12,594 bases of DNA from Betaproteobacteria bacterium. Lineage in GTDB: Bacteria > Pseudomonadota > Gammaproteobacteria > Burkholderiales > SG8-39. Under the pieces are notes generated by a model. The model was given only the letters and a program-made list of their open reading frames with translations. It searched no databases and was not told where the DNA came from. Position numbers and translations under genes: made by a program. The stretch covers positions 1 through 12,594 of the forward strand of contig VGIE01000025.1 of assembly GCA_016867955.1 (NCBI GenBank), read 5' to 3'. Shown one piece after another: positions 1 to 7,011 of the stretch (positions within the stretch are counted from its first letter, which is position 1; the number at the start of each line of letters is the position of its first letter).

Positions 1-434
1 GCATCGGGCCGGTCCGCCCCGGTGGGGACGACATCGACCAGCAGCGGCTTGCGCGACAGGCTGTCGACGACGCGCAGCCAGGGATGCTTGTCGCGCTCGG
101 CGGGCGCCACGTCAGTCACGATCACGTGCGCGAGCGACAGCAGAGACTTGATGACCTCGTCGGCACCCGGAGCCGCCGGGTCCACCGCGACCGACTTCTT
201 GTTGCGCGCGGCGATCGACCACCACTCGCGCGGCTCGAGCGCGCGCATGGCCGAACCCTTGGGCAGGCTCTCGCACACCCAAACTCTGGCGTTGAAGTCG
301 GCCAGCAGACTGGCAGTGAAACAGGCGCCGGGCGCGCTGGCGATTTCCAGCACGGTCACGCCGGCCAATGCCTGTGGCGTTCCCGTGGCCTGCGGAACGC
401 CACTCCGGTTGCTCGCGTTGTTGGCAGTGCCCAT
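1..434 (-). CDS. CaiB/BaiF (class III) CoA-transferase-like protein, N-terminal part only
   Basis: This reading frame starts at ATG 434-432 and stays open for 144 codons to the left edge, so the C-terminal two thirds are missing from the window. The start follows the TGA of the upstream CoA-transferase after a single base, so the two are almost certainly co-translated. Residues 24-50 (GVTVLEIAS...LLADFNARV) match the N-terminal Rossmann-like segment of class III CoA-transferases, and residues 71-80 (WWSIAARNKK) match the segment WWSVASRDKH of the neighbour. Two family hallmarks seen in the neighbour look replaced: the E-N-Y-R-P-G stretch reads DVAPAERDKH here, and the S-G-Y-G loop reads VPTGAD. 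It may therefore be a diverged, possibly non-catalytic partner subunit. The catalytic Asp region lies beyond the window, so this cannot be settled here. Family assignment is fairly sure; substrate is unknown. Confidence 0.72.
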   Translation of the reverse strand, partial: MGTANNASNRSGVPQATGTPQALAGVTVLEIASAPGACFTASLLADFNARVWVCESLPKGSAMRALEPREWWSIAARNKKSVAVDPAAPGADEVIKSLLSLAHVIVTDVAPAERDKHPWLRVVDSLSRKPLLVDVVPTGADRPD

Positions 435-435
435 G

Positions 436-1602
436 TCAGATAACCCCTTCGCTCTTGAGCCTGTCGATGTCCGCGCTGCCATAGCCCAGGTCGCGCTCGA
501 GGATGAACGCCGAGCGCTCGCCCAGCGCCGCGTCGTTGAACGTGCGCCGCACCTCCCCGTCTGCCGGCGCGGGCGCAATCCAGCCCGGCACCGTCAGGTC
601 GCCGGCCTTCGCATCCGTGGTGTCGATCACATCGCCGCGGGCGCGCATGTAGTCGTTCCTCGCGAGGCTCAGGCCATCGAGCACCGGCACGATATCGCCC
701 CCCGCCCTGGACAACGCTTCGCGCAGCGCCATGGGCGCCAGCGTCTTCGCCCAGGCGGCGAAGCGCTGCTGGTCGCTGTCTCCCGGCTGCCCCGCCGCCA
801 GCTCGCGCGCCGCCGCCGCACTCGGCACGCTGGTCAGGAACCACTCGCCGTTGCCGGCCTGCACGCAGAAGAACGGAGGGCGCGATTTGTCCAGTCCCCA
901 GCCGTAGGCATCATTCGACCCGGTGCGCACCGGCGGTTTTCCGAGCTTGGCGTAGATCGCCAGCTGGCAGTCGAGCATGCGGAACAGCGGTTCGTAGAGC
1001 CCCATGTCCACGCGGTGGCCGCGCCCGCCGTTGATGTCGCGGTCATACAGGGCCATCGCGACGCCGAGCACGCCGAACAGGCCGGAACAGGTGTCCGCCA
1101 GTGAGAAGCCGATGAACAGCGGCCGCACCTCCGGCTGGCCGGTCATGGTCACGACGCCCGACAGGCCTTCGGCGATCTTGCCGAAACCCGGGCGCCCGGC
1201 CGACGGCCCAGTGCGGCCGTAGCCGCTGATGCTCAGCACGACGAGCTTGGGATTCATGACGTTGACCGCGTCCCAACCGAAGCCCAGCTTCTCCAGCGCG
1301 CCCGGCCGGTAGTTCTCCACCAGCACGTCGGCCCTGCGGATGAGCTTCTCGAAAATGGCCTTGCCCTCGGGATGCTTGAGGTTGAGAGTGATGCAATGCT
1401 TGTCGCGGCTGGCCACCGACCACCATGGCGCCACCCCATTCTTCTTGTGCCCGCCAAAGCGCTGCACGTCGCCCTTGCCGGGGGTCTCGATCTTGATCAC
1501 CTCGGCACCGAGGTCGGCCAGCATCGAGCCCGCGAACGGACCCGATAGAACCGTGCCCAGTTCGAGCACCCGCAATCCACTGAACGGCAAACTTGCGCTC
1601 AT
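436..1602 (-). CDS. CaiB/BaiF family class III CoA-transferase
   Basis: A 388-residue cytoplasmic enzyme of the formyl-CoA transferase/CaiB family, which moves CoA from a donor thioester to a carboxylic acid through an aspartyl-CoA intermediate. The order of motifs is typical: GLRVLELGTVLSGPFAGSMLADLGAEVIKIE (9-39), WWSVASRDK (60-68), LNLKHPEG (73-80), VENYRPGALEKLG (95-107), SISGYGRTGP (124-133) and ADTCSG (169-174). By alignment to CaiB and formyl-CoA transferase, D170 of ADTCSG is the nucleophile. The length is normal for the family. The start at 1602 has an AGGGA ribosome site that overlaps the TAG of the upstream lyase gene; the intergenic gap is 9 bases. It is followed after one base by a second CoA-transferase-like gene, suggesting a heteromeric enzyme. 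The neighbouring CitE-like lyase suggests that the acid being activated is a hydroxy-acid later cleaved as its CoA thioester. Exact donor and acceptor cannot be read from sequence. Confidence 0.93.
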   Translation of the reverse strand: MSASLPFSGLRVLELGTVLSGPFAGSMLADLGAEVIKIETPGKGDVQRFGGHKKNGVAPWWSVASRDKHCITLNLKHPEGKAIFEKLIRRADVLVENYRPGALEKLGFGWDAVNVMNPKLVVLSISGYGRTGPSAGRPGFGKIAEGLSGVVTMTGQPEVRPLFIGFSLADTCSGLFGVLGVAMALYDRDINGGRGHRVDMGLYEPLFRMLDCQLAIYAKLGKPPVRTGSNDAYGWGLDKSRPPFFCVQAGNGEWFLTSVPSAAAARELAAGQPGDSDQQRFAAWAKTLAPMALREALSRAGGDIVPVLDGLSLARNDYMRARGDVIDTTDAKAGDLTVPGWIAPAPADGEVRRTFNDAALGERSAFILERDLGYGSADIDRLKSEGVI

Positions 1603-1611
1603 GAAGCGTCC

Positions 1612-2562
1612 CTATCTGAGTTCCGGCGTGGTCATGCCGTGGCGCCGCGCCTCGGCAATGGTGCGCTGCGCGATTTCCACGTTGGCCTGGTCGATCATGA
1701 TGCCCTTGAAATTCACCGCCCACAGCCCCTTGGCCTGGGCGTCCTTCATGGCATTGAGCACGCCGGCGGCAAAAACCACCTCTTTGACAGACGGACGGAA
1801 GTATTCGTTCGCAATCGCCACGTGGCTGGGGTGGATGCAGGCACAGCCGGTAAACCCGGTGGCCTTGATGCGCGCGGCGATCTTGCGCGTGGCATCGTCG
1901 TCACCGATCTTGGTGCCGATGATGGTGGCCATCGGATACATGGCGCCGCCGGCCCGCGACTCCATGCACATCTTGGAAGTGAGATAGACCTGCTCGAGGC
2001 CCTCCTTGGTCGGGATGAACCCGGCGGCAACGGCCGTGTCCCCAGTGAATACCACGTCGTCGCTGACGCGGTCGATGATGGCCGACATGACCGACTTCAC
2101 GCGCGGGCTGGCGCTGGCCAGCAGGCGGATGTCGCAAAGTCCTTCGGCCGTTTCCGGGATTGCCACGATGTCCACGGTGCCGCGCGGTATGCCGGCCTTG
2201 CCCTCGGCATAGGCGAGGATCTCGCTCAGTTCGCGGATCTGGCCCTGGTTGGCAAGCTTGGGCAGGCAGATGGCGGTCAGCCCCGGGGTCATGATCTCGA
2301 CCACATCGTCTGCGCCGCCCTTGTCGAAGGGATTGATGCGCACGAAAGCGCCGATGCCCGCCGACTTGAGATAGGTGATGCCTTCCTTCACCGCGGGCCG
2401 CGCGCTGGCCTTCAGGTCCGGCGGCACGGCGTCTTCAAGGTCAAGGATGACTGCGTCGGGATCGTAGCGTGTCGCCTTGCGAATCCAGTCCGGCTTGTGC
2501 CCCGGCGTAAACAGGAGCGACCGGAACGGCCAGGTGTGCTGGGTGACTTCCTTGCCGGACAT
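1612..2562 (-). CDS. HpcH/HpaI-CitE family CoA-thioester lyase (citrate lyase beta / malyl-CoA lyase-like)
   Basis: A 316-residue TIM-barrel lyase of the CitE/malyl-CoA lyase group, which performs Mg2+-dependent aldol-type cleavage, or the reverse, of 3-hydroxyacyl-CoA esters such as malyl-CoA or citramalyl-CoA. Visible motifs are RSLLFTPG (14-21), DLEDAVPPDLK (41-51), FVRINPFD (73-80), LPK (100-102), IPETAEGL (135-142) and CIHPSHV (242-248). R75 fits the CoA-substrate arginine. E137 and D164 are spaced 27 residues apart, like the two acidic Mg2+ ligands of malyl-CoA lyases. Length is normal. The start at 2562 is supported by a strong AGGAGGA site 6-7 bases upstream. It is the first gene of the minus-strand operon, followed by two CoA-transferase genes, so it probably cleaves the thioester they make. 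Thioesterase activity, as in some malyl-CoA relatives, is an alternative. Family is sure; substrate is not. Confidence 0.92.
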   Translation of the reverse strand: MSGKEVTQHTWPFRSLLFTPGHKPDWIRKATRYDPDAVILDLEDAVPPDLKASARPAVKEGITYLKSAGIGAFVRINPFDKGGADDVVEIMTPGLTAICLPKLANQGQIRELSEILAYAEGKAGIPRGTVDIVAIPETAEGLCDIRLLASASPRVKSVMSAIIDRVSDDVVFTGDTAVAAGFIPTKEGLEQVYLTSKMCMESRAGGAMYPMATIIGTKIGDDDATRKIAARIKATGFTGCACIHPSHVAIANEYFRPSVKEVVFAAGVLNAMKDAQAKGLWAVNFKGIMIDQANVEIAQRTIAEARRHGMTTPELR

Positions 2563-2648
2563 GGCTTCCTCCTGAGAATGACCTGATATGGGGCGGCAGC
2601 CGGATCACCCACGCTGCTTCGCCGCCTGGCGACATCTGCTGGTGAACA

Positions 2649-2663
2649 GGGGCGAACCGCCCC
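2649..2663. other. Compact GC hairpin in the likely leader of the lyase operon
   Basis: GGGGCG (2649-2654) and CGCCCC (2658-2663) form a perfect 6-bp inverted repeat with a 3-base loop. Read from the minus strand it would be an RNA hairpin about 87 bases before the lyase ATG. There is no T tract, so it does not look like an intrinsic terminator. It could shape the 5' leader or be chance in GC-rich DNA. Confidence 0.35.
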
Positions 2664-2835
2664 GGTCGGCAACTGTTGGACGCTGCGGAATGCTGCTGAT
2701 CTCCCGGCTCGCCGCCCGACCTGAACCCCCGGGTTTGCTGCTTGCGTGAGCCGCAATATTACTTCACTTCGCCAGCCGGCAAAAGCGCACGGCGCCTGCG
2801 CTGCGGGTTTCGGCGCGGGAAGCAGGCCATTGCAC

Positions 2836-2899
2836 CATGCCTTCATCCGATATGCATGATGGACGCTTGTGCATGCGGAGATCACGGCATGAAACCGTG
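2836..2899. promoter_or_regulatory. Cluster of short dyads, possible operator
   Basis: Three dyads lie within about 65 bases just upstream of the candidate hyuA promoter: CATGC (2836-2840) with GCATG (2854-2858); the palindrome GCATGC (2871-2876); and CACGG (2883-2887) with CCGTG (2895-2899) separated by 7 bases. The last has the size of a LysR- or GntR-type site. Position between divergent operons and ahead of a promoter makes an activator or repressor site plausible, but each dyad is short and could be chance. Confidence 0.3.
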
Positions 2900-2935
2900 C
2901 AATCCGCCGTGCCATTGAACGGCCGTTCTCCTGCT

Positions 2936-2965
2936 TTGACATCGGTTCCGGGCCGATGCTACTGT
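2936..2965 (+). promoter_or_regulatory. Candidate sigma70 promoter for hyuA
   Basis: A perfect -35 hexamer TTGACA (2936-2941) is followed, after an 18-base spacer, by TACTGT (2960-2965), which matches four of six bases of the -10 consensus. It lies about 157 bases before the hyuA ATG and points toward it. It is the best promoter-like match I found in this divergent region. Confidence 0.45.
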
Positions 2966-3122
2966 CCGGCGGGGATTGCGCTCGTTGCGGTGCGGCACCG
3001 GTGTCTGCAGTAATGCCGAAACGGGCGCCGCATCCGGGCCCGCTCGGGCAGCGCATCACGGGCACATGCAGGCAATAGGGTCTCCGGCAACGCGCACGCG
3101 GCCGGATCACGGAGGAACCCGG

Positions 3123-5168
3123 ATGAATCGAGACAGACCGCTGAGCGTTGTCGGCGTTGATGTCGGTGGCACCTTTACCGACTGCATCGGCTTCGACGCC
3201 GCGTCCGGCGAAGTCCGCATCGCCAAGCTGCCGACCACGCTCGACAACCAGTCACGCGCCGTGGTCGGCGGCATCGAGGAACTGGGCATGGCCTTCGGCA
3301 CGCTCGACCAGGTCTGCCACGGCACCACGACGGCCACCAACGCCATCATCGAGCGCAAGGGCGTAAAGGGTGCGCTGATCGCCACGCGCGGCTTCCGAGA
3401 CGTGGTCGAACTCGGACGCCGCGACCGGCCCAATGCCTACGGACTTGCCGGCGGCTTCACGCCCCTCGTGCCGCGCCACCGCCGGCTCGAGGTCGGCGGC
3501 CGCATCGGCGCCCGGGGCGAGGAAGTCGAGCCGCTCACCAATGCCGGCCTGCAGACGATGATCGGGGAGCTGCGCGCCCTCGACGTCGAAGCCGTCGCCA
3601 TCTCGCTCATGCACTCCTATGCCGACGATTCGCACGAGAAGCGCGTCGAGGCGGCCATTCGCGTGGCCCTGCCGAAACTCTACATTGCGCGCTCGACGGC
3701 GATCTATCCGGAACTCGGCGAATTCGAGCGCTCATCCACCGCCGTCATCGCGGCCTACGTCGGCCCCATCATCACGCGCTATTTCCAGCGCCTCGATACC
3801 GGCCTGCGCGAGCGCGGTTTCCGGCACGACTACATGGTGGTGCAGTCCAATGGCGGCGCGGCAAGTCACCGCATCGCCCAGCGCTACCCGACAACCACCA
3901 TCCTGTCGGGCCCGGCGGCCGGCGTCGGCGCGGCGACGGCCGTCGGCAACGCCGCGGGACTCGACAAGGTGGTGTCCTTCGACATGGGAGGCACCTCGGC
4001 CGACGTCTGCGTGATCGTCAACGGCAAGGTGCGCCAGTCGATCGACAATTCGATCGGCTACCGCATGCCGCTGCAGGTGCCGATGATCGAGATGGACTCC
4101 ATCGGCGCGGGCGGCGGCAGCATCGCCTCGATCGACGGTGCGGGCATCCTGCGCGTCGGCCCGCGTAGCGCCGGCGCGCGACCTGGGCCCGCCTGCTACG
4201 GCTGGGGCGGCACCGAAGCCACGGTCACCGACGCGCACTTCGTGCTGGGCCATGTACCCGCAGCATCGCTCGCGGCCAACCGCATCGAGCGCGTCGACCC
4301 GGACGCGGCGTTCCGCGCCGTGAAGAAGAGCGTCGCCGATCCGCTGGACATGTCCGTTGAAGCGGCCGCCGAGGCCATTCTCGAGGTGGTCAACGAGAAC
4401 ATGGCCGGCACGATGCGGCTCGCCACCGTCGAGCGCGGGCTGGATGTGCGCGACTTCGGGCTGGTGCCCTTCGGCGGTGCCGGCCCGCTGCACGCCTGCG
4501 CCCTGATGCGCAAGCTCGGCATGTCGGTTGCCGCCGTCCCCGTGTTTCCCGGGCTCACCTCGGCGCTCGGCACCATCATGGCCGACGTGCGCCATGACTT
4601 CGTGCAGCCGGTGCGCCGCCTGCTCGCCGAGGTGGGCCGCGACGAACTCGACCGCGTCATCAAGGCGCACCGCGAAGAGGGTGAGCAGCTGCTGAAACTG
4701 CAGGGCATCGAGCACGTGGATGCGCACGACCTGACGCTGTTGCTGTTCTACTCGGGGCAGCGCCACACTGTCAGCGTGGAGATCGCCGCGGACAAGCTTG
4801 CCGGCGCCGACATCGCCGCGCTCTACACCGAGGCGTACAGGCAGAAGAACGGCATGGCGCTCGACCGGCCGGTCATGCTGGTCAGCGTGTGCTCTTCGGT
4901 GATCGCGCGCACCAAGGGGCTGGACCTCGCCACCTGCGCCGCTGCGCTGCGCAAGACACCGCCGGCCATCCAGGCGCACACCATCAGGGCACGCTTCCTC
5001 GGCCGTGACATGGACACGCGCGTGCTCGACCGCCGCTCCATGGCGGCAGGCGAGTCCGTTGCCGGCCCGGCCATCATCGTGCAACGCGACACCACCATGC
5101 TCATCGAACCCGGATACCGGGCCACCGACAGCAGTGCCGGCTCGATCATGATCACGAAGGAGGCATAG
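3123..5168 (+). CDS. hyuA: Hydantoinase/oxoprolinase family protein, subunit A
   Basis: A 681-residue subunit of the ATP-dependent hydantoinase/5-oxoprolinase family. Relatives open lactam or hydantoin rings (N-methylhydantoinase, 5-oxoprolinase, caprolactamase) or carboxylate ketones (acetone and acetophenone carboxylases). The actin-like ATPase fold is clear: DVGGTFTD (13-20) and FDMGGTSADV (286-295) are the phosphate loops, with HGTTTATNA (67-75), TRGFRDV (88-94), the YPELGEFERSSTAVIAAYVG region (195-214), SGPAAG (262-267), GAGGGS (328-333), GPRSAGARPGPACYG (346-360) and PFGGAGPLHA (449-458). Start 3123 is chosen because GGAGGAA lies 6 bases upstream and the family motif begins at once; an upstream in-frame ATG at 2976 would add 49 unconserved residues. 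The partner subunit hyuB follows after a 187-bp gap. No third, acetone-carboxylase-like gamma subunit is present, which favours ring opening over acetone carboxylation. Substrate is unknown. Confidence 0.93.
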   Translation: MNRDRPLSVVGVDVGGTFTDCIGFDAASGEVRIAKLPTTLDNQSRAVVGGIEELGMAFGTLDQVCHGTTTATNAIIERKGVKGALIATRGFRDVVELGRRDRPNAYGLAGGFTPLVPRHRRLEVGGRIGARGEEVEPLTNAGLQTMIGELRALDVEAVAISLMHSYADDSHEKRVEAAIRVALPKLYIARSTAIYPELGEFERSSTAVIAAYVGPIITRYFQRLDTGLRERGFRHDYMVVQSNGGAASHRIAQRYPTTTILSGPAAGVGAATAVGNAAGLDKVVSFDMGGTSADVCVIVNGKVRQSIDNSIGYRMPLQVPMIEMDSIGAGGGSIASIDGAGILRVGPRSAGARPGPACYGWGGTEATVTDAHFVLGHVPAASLAANRIERVDPDAAFRAVKKSVADPLDMSVEAAAEAILEVVNENMAGTMRLATVERGLDVRDFGLVPFGGAGPLHACALMRKLGMSVAAVPVFPGLTSALGTIMADVRHDFVQPVRRLLAEVGRDELDRVIKAHREEGEQLLKLQGIEHVDAHDLTLLLFYSGQRHTVSVEIAADKLAGADIAALYTEAYRQKNGMALDRPVMLVSVCSSVIARTKGLDLATCAAALRKTPPAIQAHTIRARFLGRDMDTRVLDRRSMAAGESVAGPAIIVQRDTTMLIEPGYRATDSSAGSIMITKEA

Positions 5169-5355
5169 TGTTCTTCCTCGTAGATGCGTCACACCGCCTG
5201 ACATAATATGTGCGGCCGCCAATGAAACCTGGCCGCGTTCGCGAACAGGCTAGGCGCGCGAAGAGGCAGGGTTGGGCACCCGGCCATGAGCGCAATGATG
5301 CATGGGCGCGAACTGGCCTGGTTTCGCGAGCTATTTGCGAGGAAGGACACTAGAG
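5169..5355 (+). promoter_or_regulatory. Long hyuA-hyuB spacer with TTCGCGAA-type palindromes
   Basis: Subunit genes of this family are often tightly linked, but here 187 bases intervene. The spacer holds the perfect 10-bp palindrome GTTCGCGAAC (5237-5246) and a second inverted repeat with the same core, CGCGAA (5307-5312) and TTCGCG (5323-5328), just before the hyuB ribosome site GAGGAAGGA (5339-5347). An A/T-rich CATAAT (5202-5207) could be a -10, but no good -35 precedes it. The spacer may hold an internal promoter, an operator or an RNA structure; no gene is visible. Confidence 0.4.
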
Positions 5356-6981
5356 ATGAATCCCCTCGACATCGCCATCATCCGCGGCCGGCTGCAGCAG
5401 ATCACCGACGAGATGGACGTCGTGCATACCAAGGCGGCGTTCTCGCCCGTGGTATCGGAGATGTCCGACCGCGCCAATGCCATCATCGACCCGCGACGCC
5501 TCGAGGTGGTGTCGCAGGGCAAGACCGGGCTGCCGGTATTCGTGTCCGCGATGCAGTCGGCGGCGCGCTCCATCATGCGCAAGGTCGGTCCCGAACTGCG
5601 CGAGGGCGACGTCGTCATCATGAACGACCCCTATCTCGGCGGCACCCACTTGCAGGACGTGAAGCTGTTGCGGCCGTACTACCGCGACGGCAGGCTCACG
5701 CTGCTGCTGGTGTCCACCGGCCACTATGTCGACATGGGCGGCGCCAGTGCCGCCGGCTTCGACCCCGGTGCGAGCGACATCTTCCAGGAAGGGCTGCAGA
5801 TACCGCCCACCTTCCTCTGCCGTGACGGCGCCGTGCGCGCCGACGTCATGCGGCTGATCGTGCAGAACACGCGCCTGCCAGAAGCGCAGGAAGGCGACGT
5901 CCGCGCCCAGCTAAACGCGCTCGACATCGGCGCGCGGCGCCTCGATGCGCTCGTTTCCGAGCGCGGCATCGACCAGCTGCTCGCGGCCATCAGCGAACTT
6001 GCCGATCGCTCCGAGGAGCAGATGCGCAACTACCTGCTGCGCGTGCCCGACGGCACCTACCGCGGGCGCGACGCCATCGAGGTCTCGCAGACCGATGAGC
6101 TGGTCATCGAGGCCGCTTTGACCTTCAGCAATGGCTCGGTCGCCATCGACTTCACCGGGTCATCGCCCACCTACCGCGGCCCGCTGAACCTTGCCTGGCC
6201 CACCACCGAGACCGCGGTGTTCCTGGCGTTCAAGCATTGCTTCCCCGAAGTGCCCATCAATGGCGGCTGCTTCCGGCCGTTCTCCTTCACCTGCCCGCCA
6301 GGCTCCTTCCTCAACGCCCCCTGGCCCTTTGCCGTCGGCGGATTCTCGGAGAGCGCGCAGCGCGTCGCCGATGCACTGTTCATCGCGCTGGCCAAGGCAT
6401 TGCCGGATGTCGCCTGCGGCGGCTCCTACGGCACAGGCGGCACGCTGACCTTCTCCGGCCACGCCGAGAACGGCGCCTTCTTCGCCAGCGTGTTTCCGAT
6501 GTGCGGCGGCTACGGCGGCAGCAAGGGGGCGGACGGACTGGTGCACGGCCCGCTGCCCATCGGCCTCGCGCAGTTCCCCAAGCTGGAGGCCTCGGAACAC
6601 GATTTCCCCTTGCGCTGGGATGCGCTGGAGATCCGCCCCGACTCCGCGGGCGCCGGCCGCTGGCGCGGCGGTCCCGGGTCGGTGTTCCGCTTCAAGCCGC
6701 TGGTGCCGATGACGGTGGCCTTCCTCGGCGATCGCGCCCGGTTCGCACCCTTCGGTGTGGTCGGCGGACAACCCGCCGCGCTCACCGAGATTGCCATCCG
6801 CAACCGCGACGGACTGATCGGCGGCCCGGGCGCCAGCCAGGTCAAGGGCGTGAAGGTCGAGCCCGGCGACATCATCGAAATGAAATCGGCGGGCGGCGGT
6901 GGCTACGGAAATCCGGCAGAGCGCGACCCCGCGGCAACCGCGGCCGATCGTCTGGACGGCGTCGTCACCTCCCCGCCGTAG
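5356..6981 (+). CDS. hyuB: Hydantoinase/oxoprolinase family protein, subunit B
   Basis: A 541-residue partner of HyuA, matching the HyuB/5-oxoprolinase C-terminal half family, which forms the other half of the ATP-dependent amidohydrolase or carboxylase. Motifs are the N-terminal DIAIIRGRLQQITDEM (5-20), NDPYLGGTHLQD (90-101), STGHYVDMGG (120-129), the EGLQIPP segment (145-151), INGGCFRP (301-308) and the C-terminal SAGGGGYGNP (511-520). H98, D101, H123 and D126 sit in the conserved HL-D and GH-D motifs and may bind metal. The ATG at 5356 follows GAGGAAGGA by about 8 bases and starts the conserved segment; the in-frame ATG at 5302 has no comparable site. Length is near the family norm. It ends 12 bases from the convergent SnoaL-like gene. 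Together with HyuA it should act on a lactam, imide, hydantoin or ketone; the substrate is not readable. Confidence 0.93.
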   Translation: MNPLDIAIIRGRLQQITDEMDVVHTKAAFSPVVSEMSDRANAIIDPRRLEVVSQGKTGLPVFVSAMQSAARSIMRKVGPELREGDVVIMNDPYLGGTHLQDVKLLRPYYRDGRLTLLLVSTGHYVDMGGASAAGFDPGASDIFQEGLQIPPTFLCRDGAVRADVMRLIVQNTRLPEAQEGDVRAQLNALDIGARRLDALVSERGIDQLLAAISELADRSEEQMRNYLLRVPDGTYRGRDAIEVSQTDELVIEAALTFSNGSVAIDFTGSSPTYRGPLNLAWPTTETAVFLAFKHCFPEVPINGGCFRPFSFTCPPGSFLNAPWPFAVGGFSESAQRVADALFIALAKALPDVACGGSYGTGGTLTFSGHAENGAFFASVFPMCGGYGGSKGADGLVHGPLPIGLAQFPKLEASEHDFPLRWDALEIRPDSAGAGRWRGGPGSVFRFKPLVPMTVAFLGDRARFAPFGVVGGQPAALTEIAIRNRDGLIGGPGASQVKGVKVEPGDIIEMKSAGGGGYGNPAERDPAATAADRLDGVVTSPP

Positions 6982-6982
6982 C

Positions 6983-7011
6983 GCGGGCGTTCCTCAGCCG
7001 GGACCGCCCGC
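6983..7011. terminator. Inverted repeat between convergent genes, possible weak terminator
   Basis: GCGGGCG (6983-6989) and CGCCCGC (7005-7011) form a perfect 7-bp stem with a 15-base loop, spanning the junction of the convergent hyuB and SnoaL-like genes. There is no T tract on either strand, so it is at best a weak or factor-assisted terminator. The location is what one would expect, but the sequence support is modest. Confidence 0.3.

Larger units (their letters stand above)
2563..3122. promoter_or_regulatory. Divergent control region between the lyase operon and hyuA
   Basis: This 560-bp stretch separates two divergent operons and holds no convincing gene: open frames across it lack family-like sequence and ribosome sites. 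The part at 2750-2960 is noticeably richer in A/T than the flanking genes. It contains a sigma70-like promoter for hyuA (2936-2965), short dyads (2836-2899) and a compact GC hairpin (2649-2663). For the minus strand, TAATAT at 2761-2756 is a candidate -10 for the lyase operon, but the matching -35 is poor (TTGCCG with a 15-base spacer, or a weak one at 17). The hyuA ribosome site GGAGGAA is at 3111-3117. No regulator gene is adjacent within the window. Confidence 0.6.

Noticed and set aside
22..1104. Long plus-strand open frame opposite the CoA-transferase genes
   Set aside because: It is antisense to two genes with clear CoA-transferase motifs; its own product is Arg/Ala/His-rich with no family-like segment and no ribosome site.
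1639..2586. 315-codon plus-strand open frame opposite the CitE-like lyase
   Set aside because: Antisense shadow in GC-rich DNA; the minus-strand frame has all the CitE motifs and a strong ribosome site.
2412..3110. Minus-strand open frame across the divergent control region
   Set aside because: It overlaps the lyase N-terminus out of frame, has low-complexity composition and no recognisable domain; this region is better explained as regulatory.
2976..3122. Upstream ATG that would extend HyuA by 49 residues
   Set aside because: The extension is not family-like, and a strong GGAGGAA site lies just before ATG 3123, where the conserved sequence begins.
3732..5222. 496-codon minus-strand open frame inside hyuA
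   Set aside because: His/Arg/Gly/Ala-rich antisense product typical of GC-rich shadows; the sense strand is an intact HyuA.
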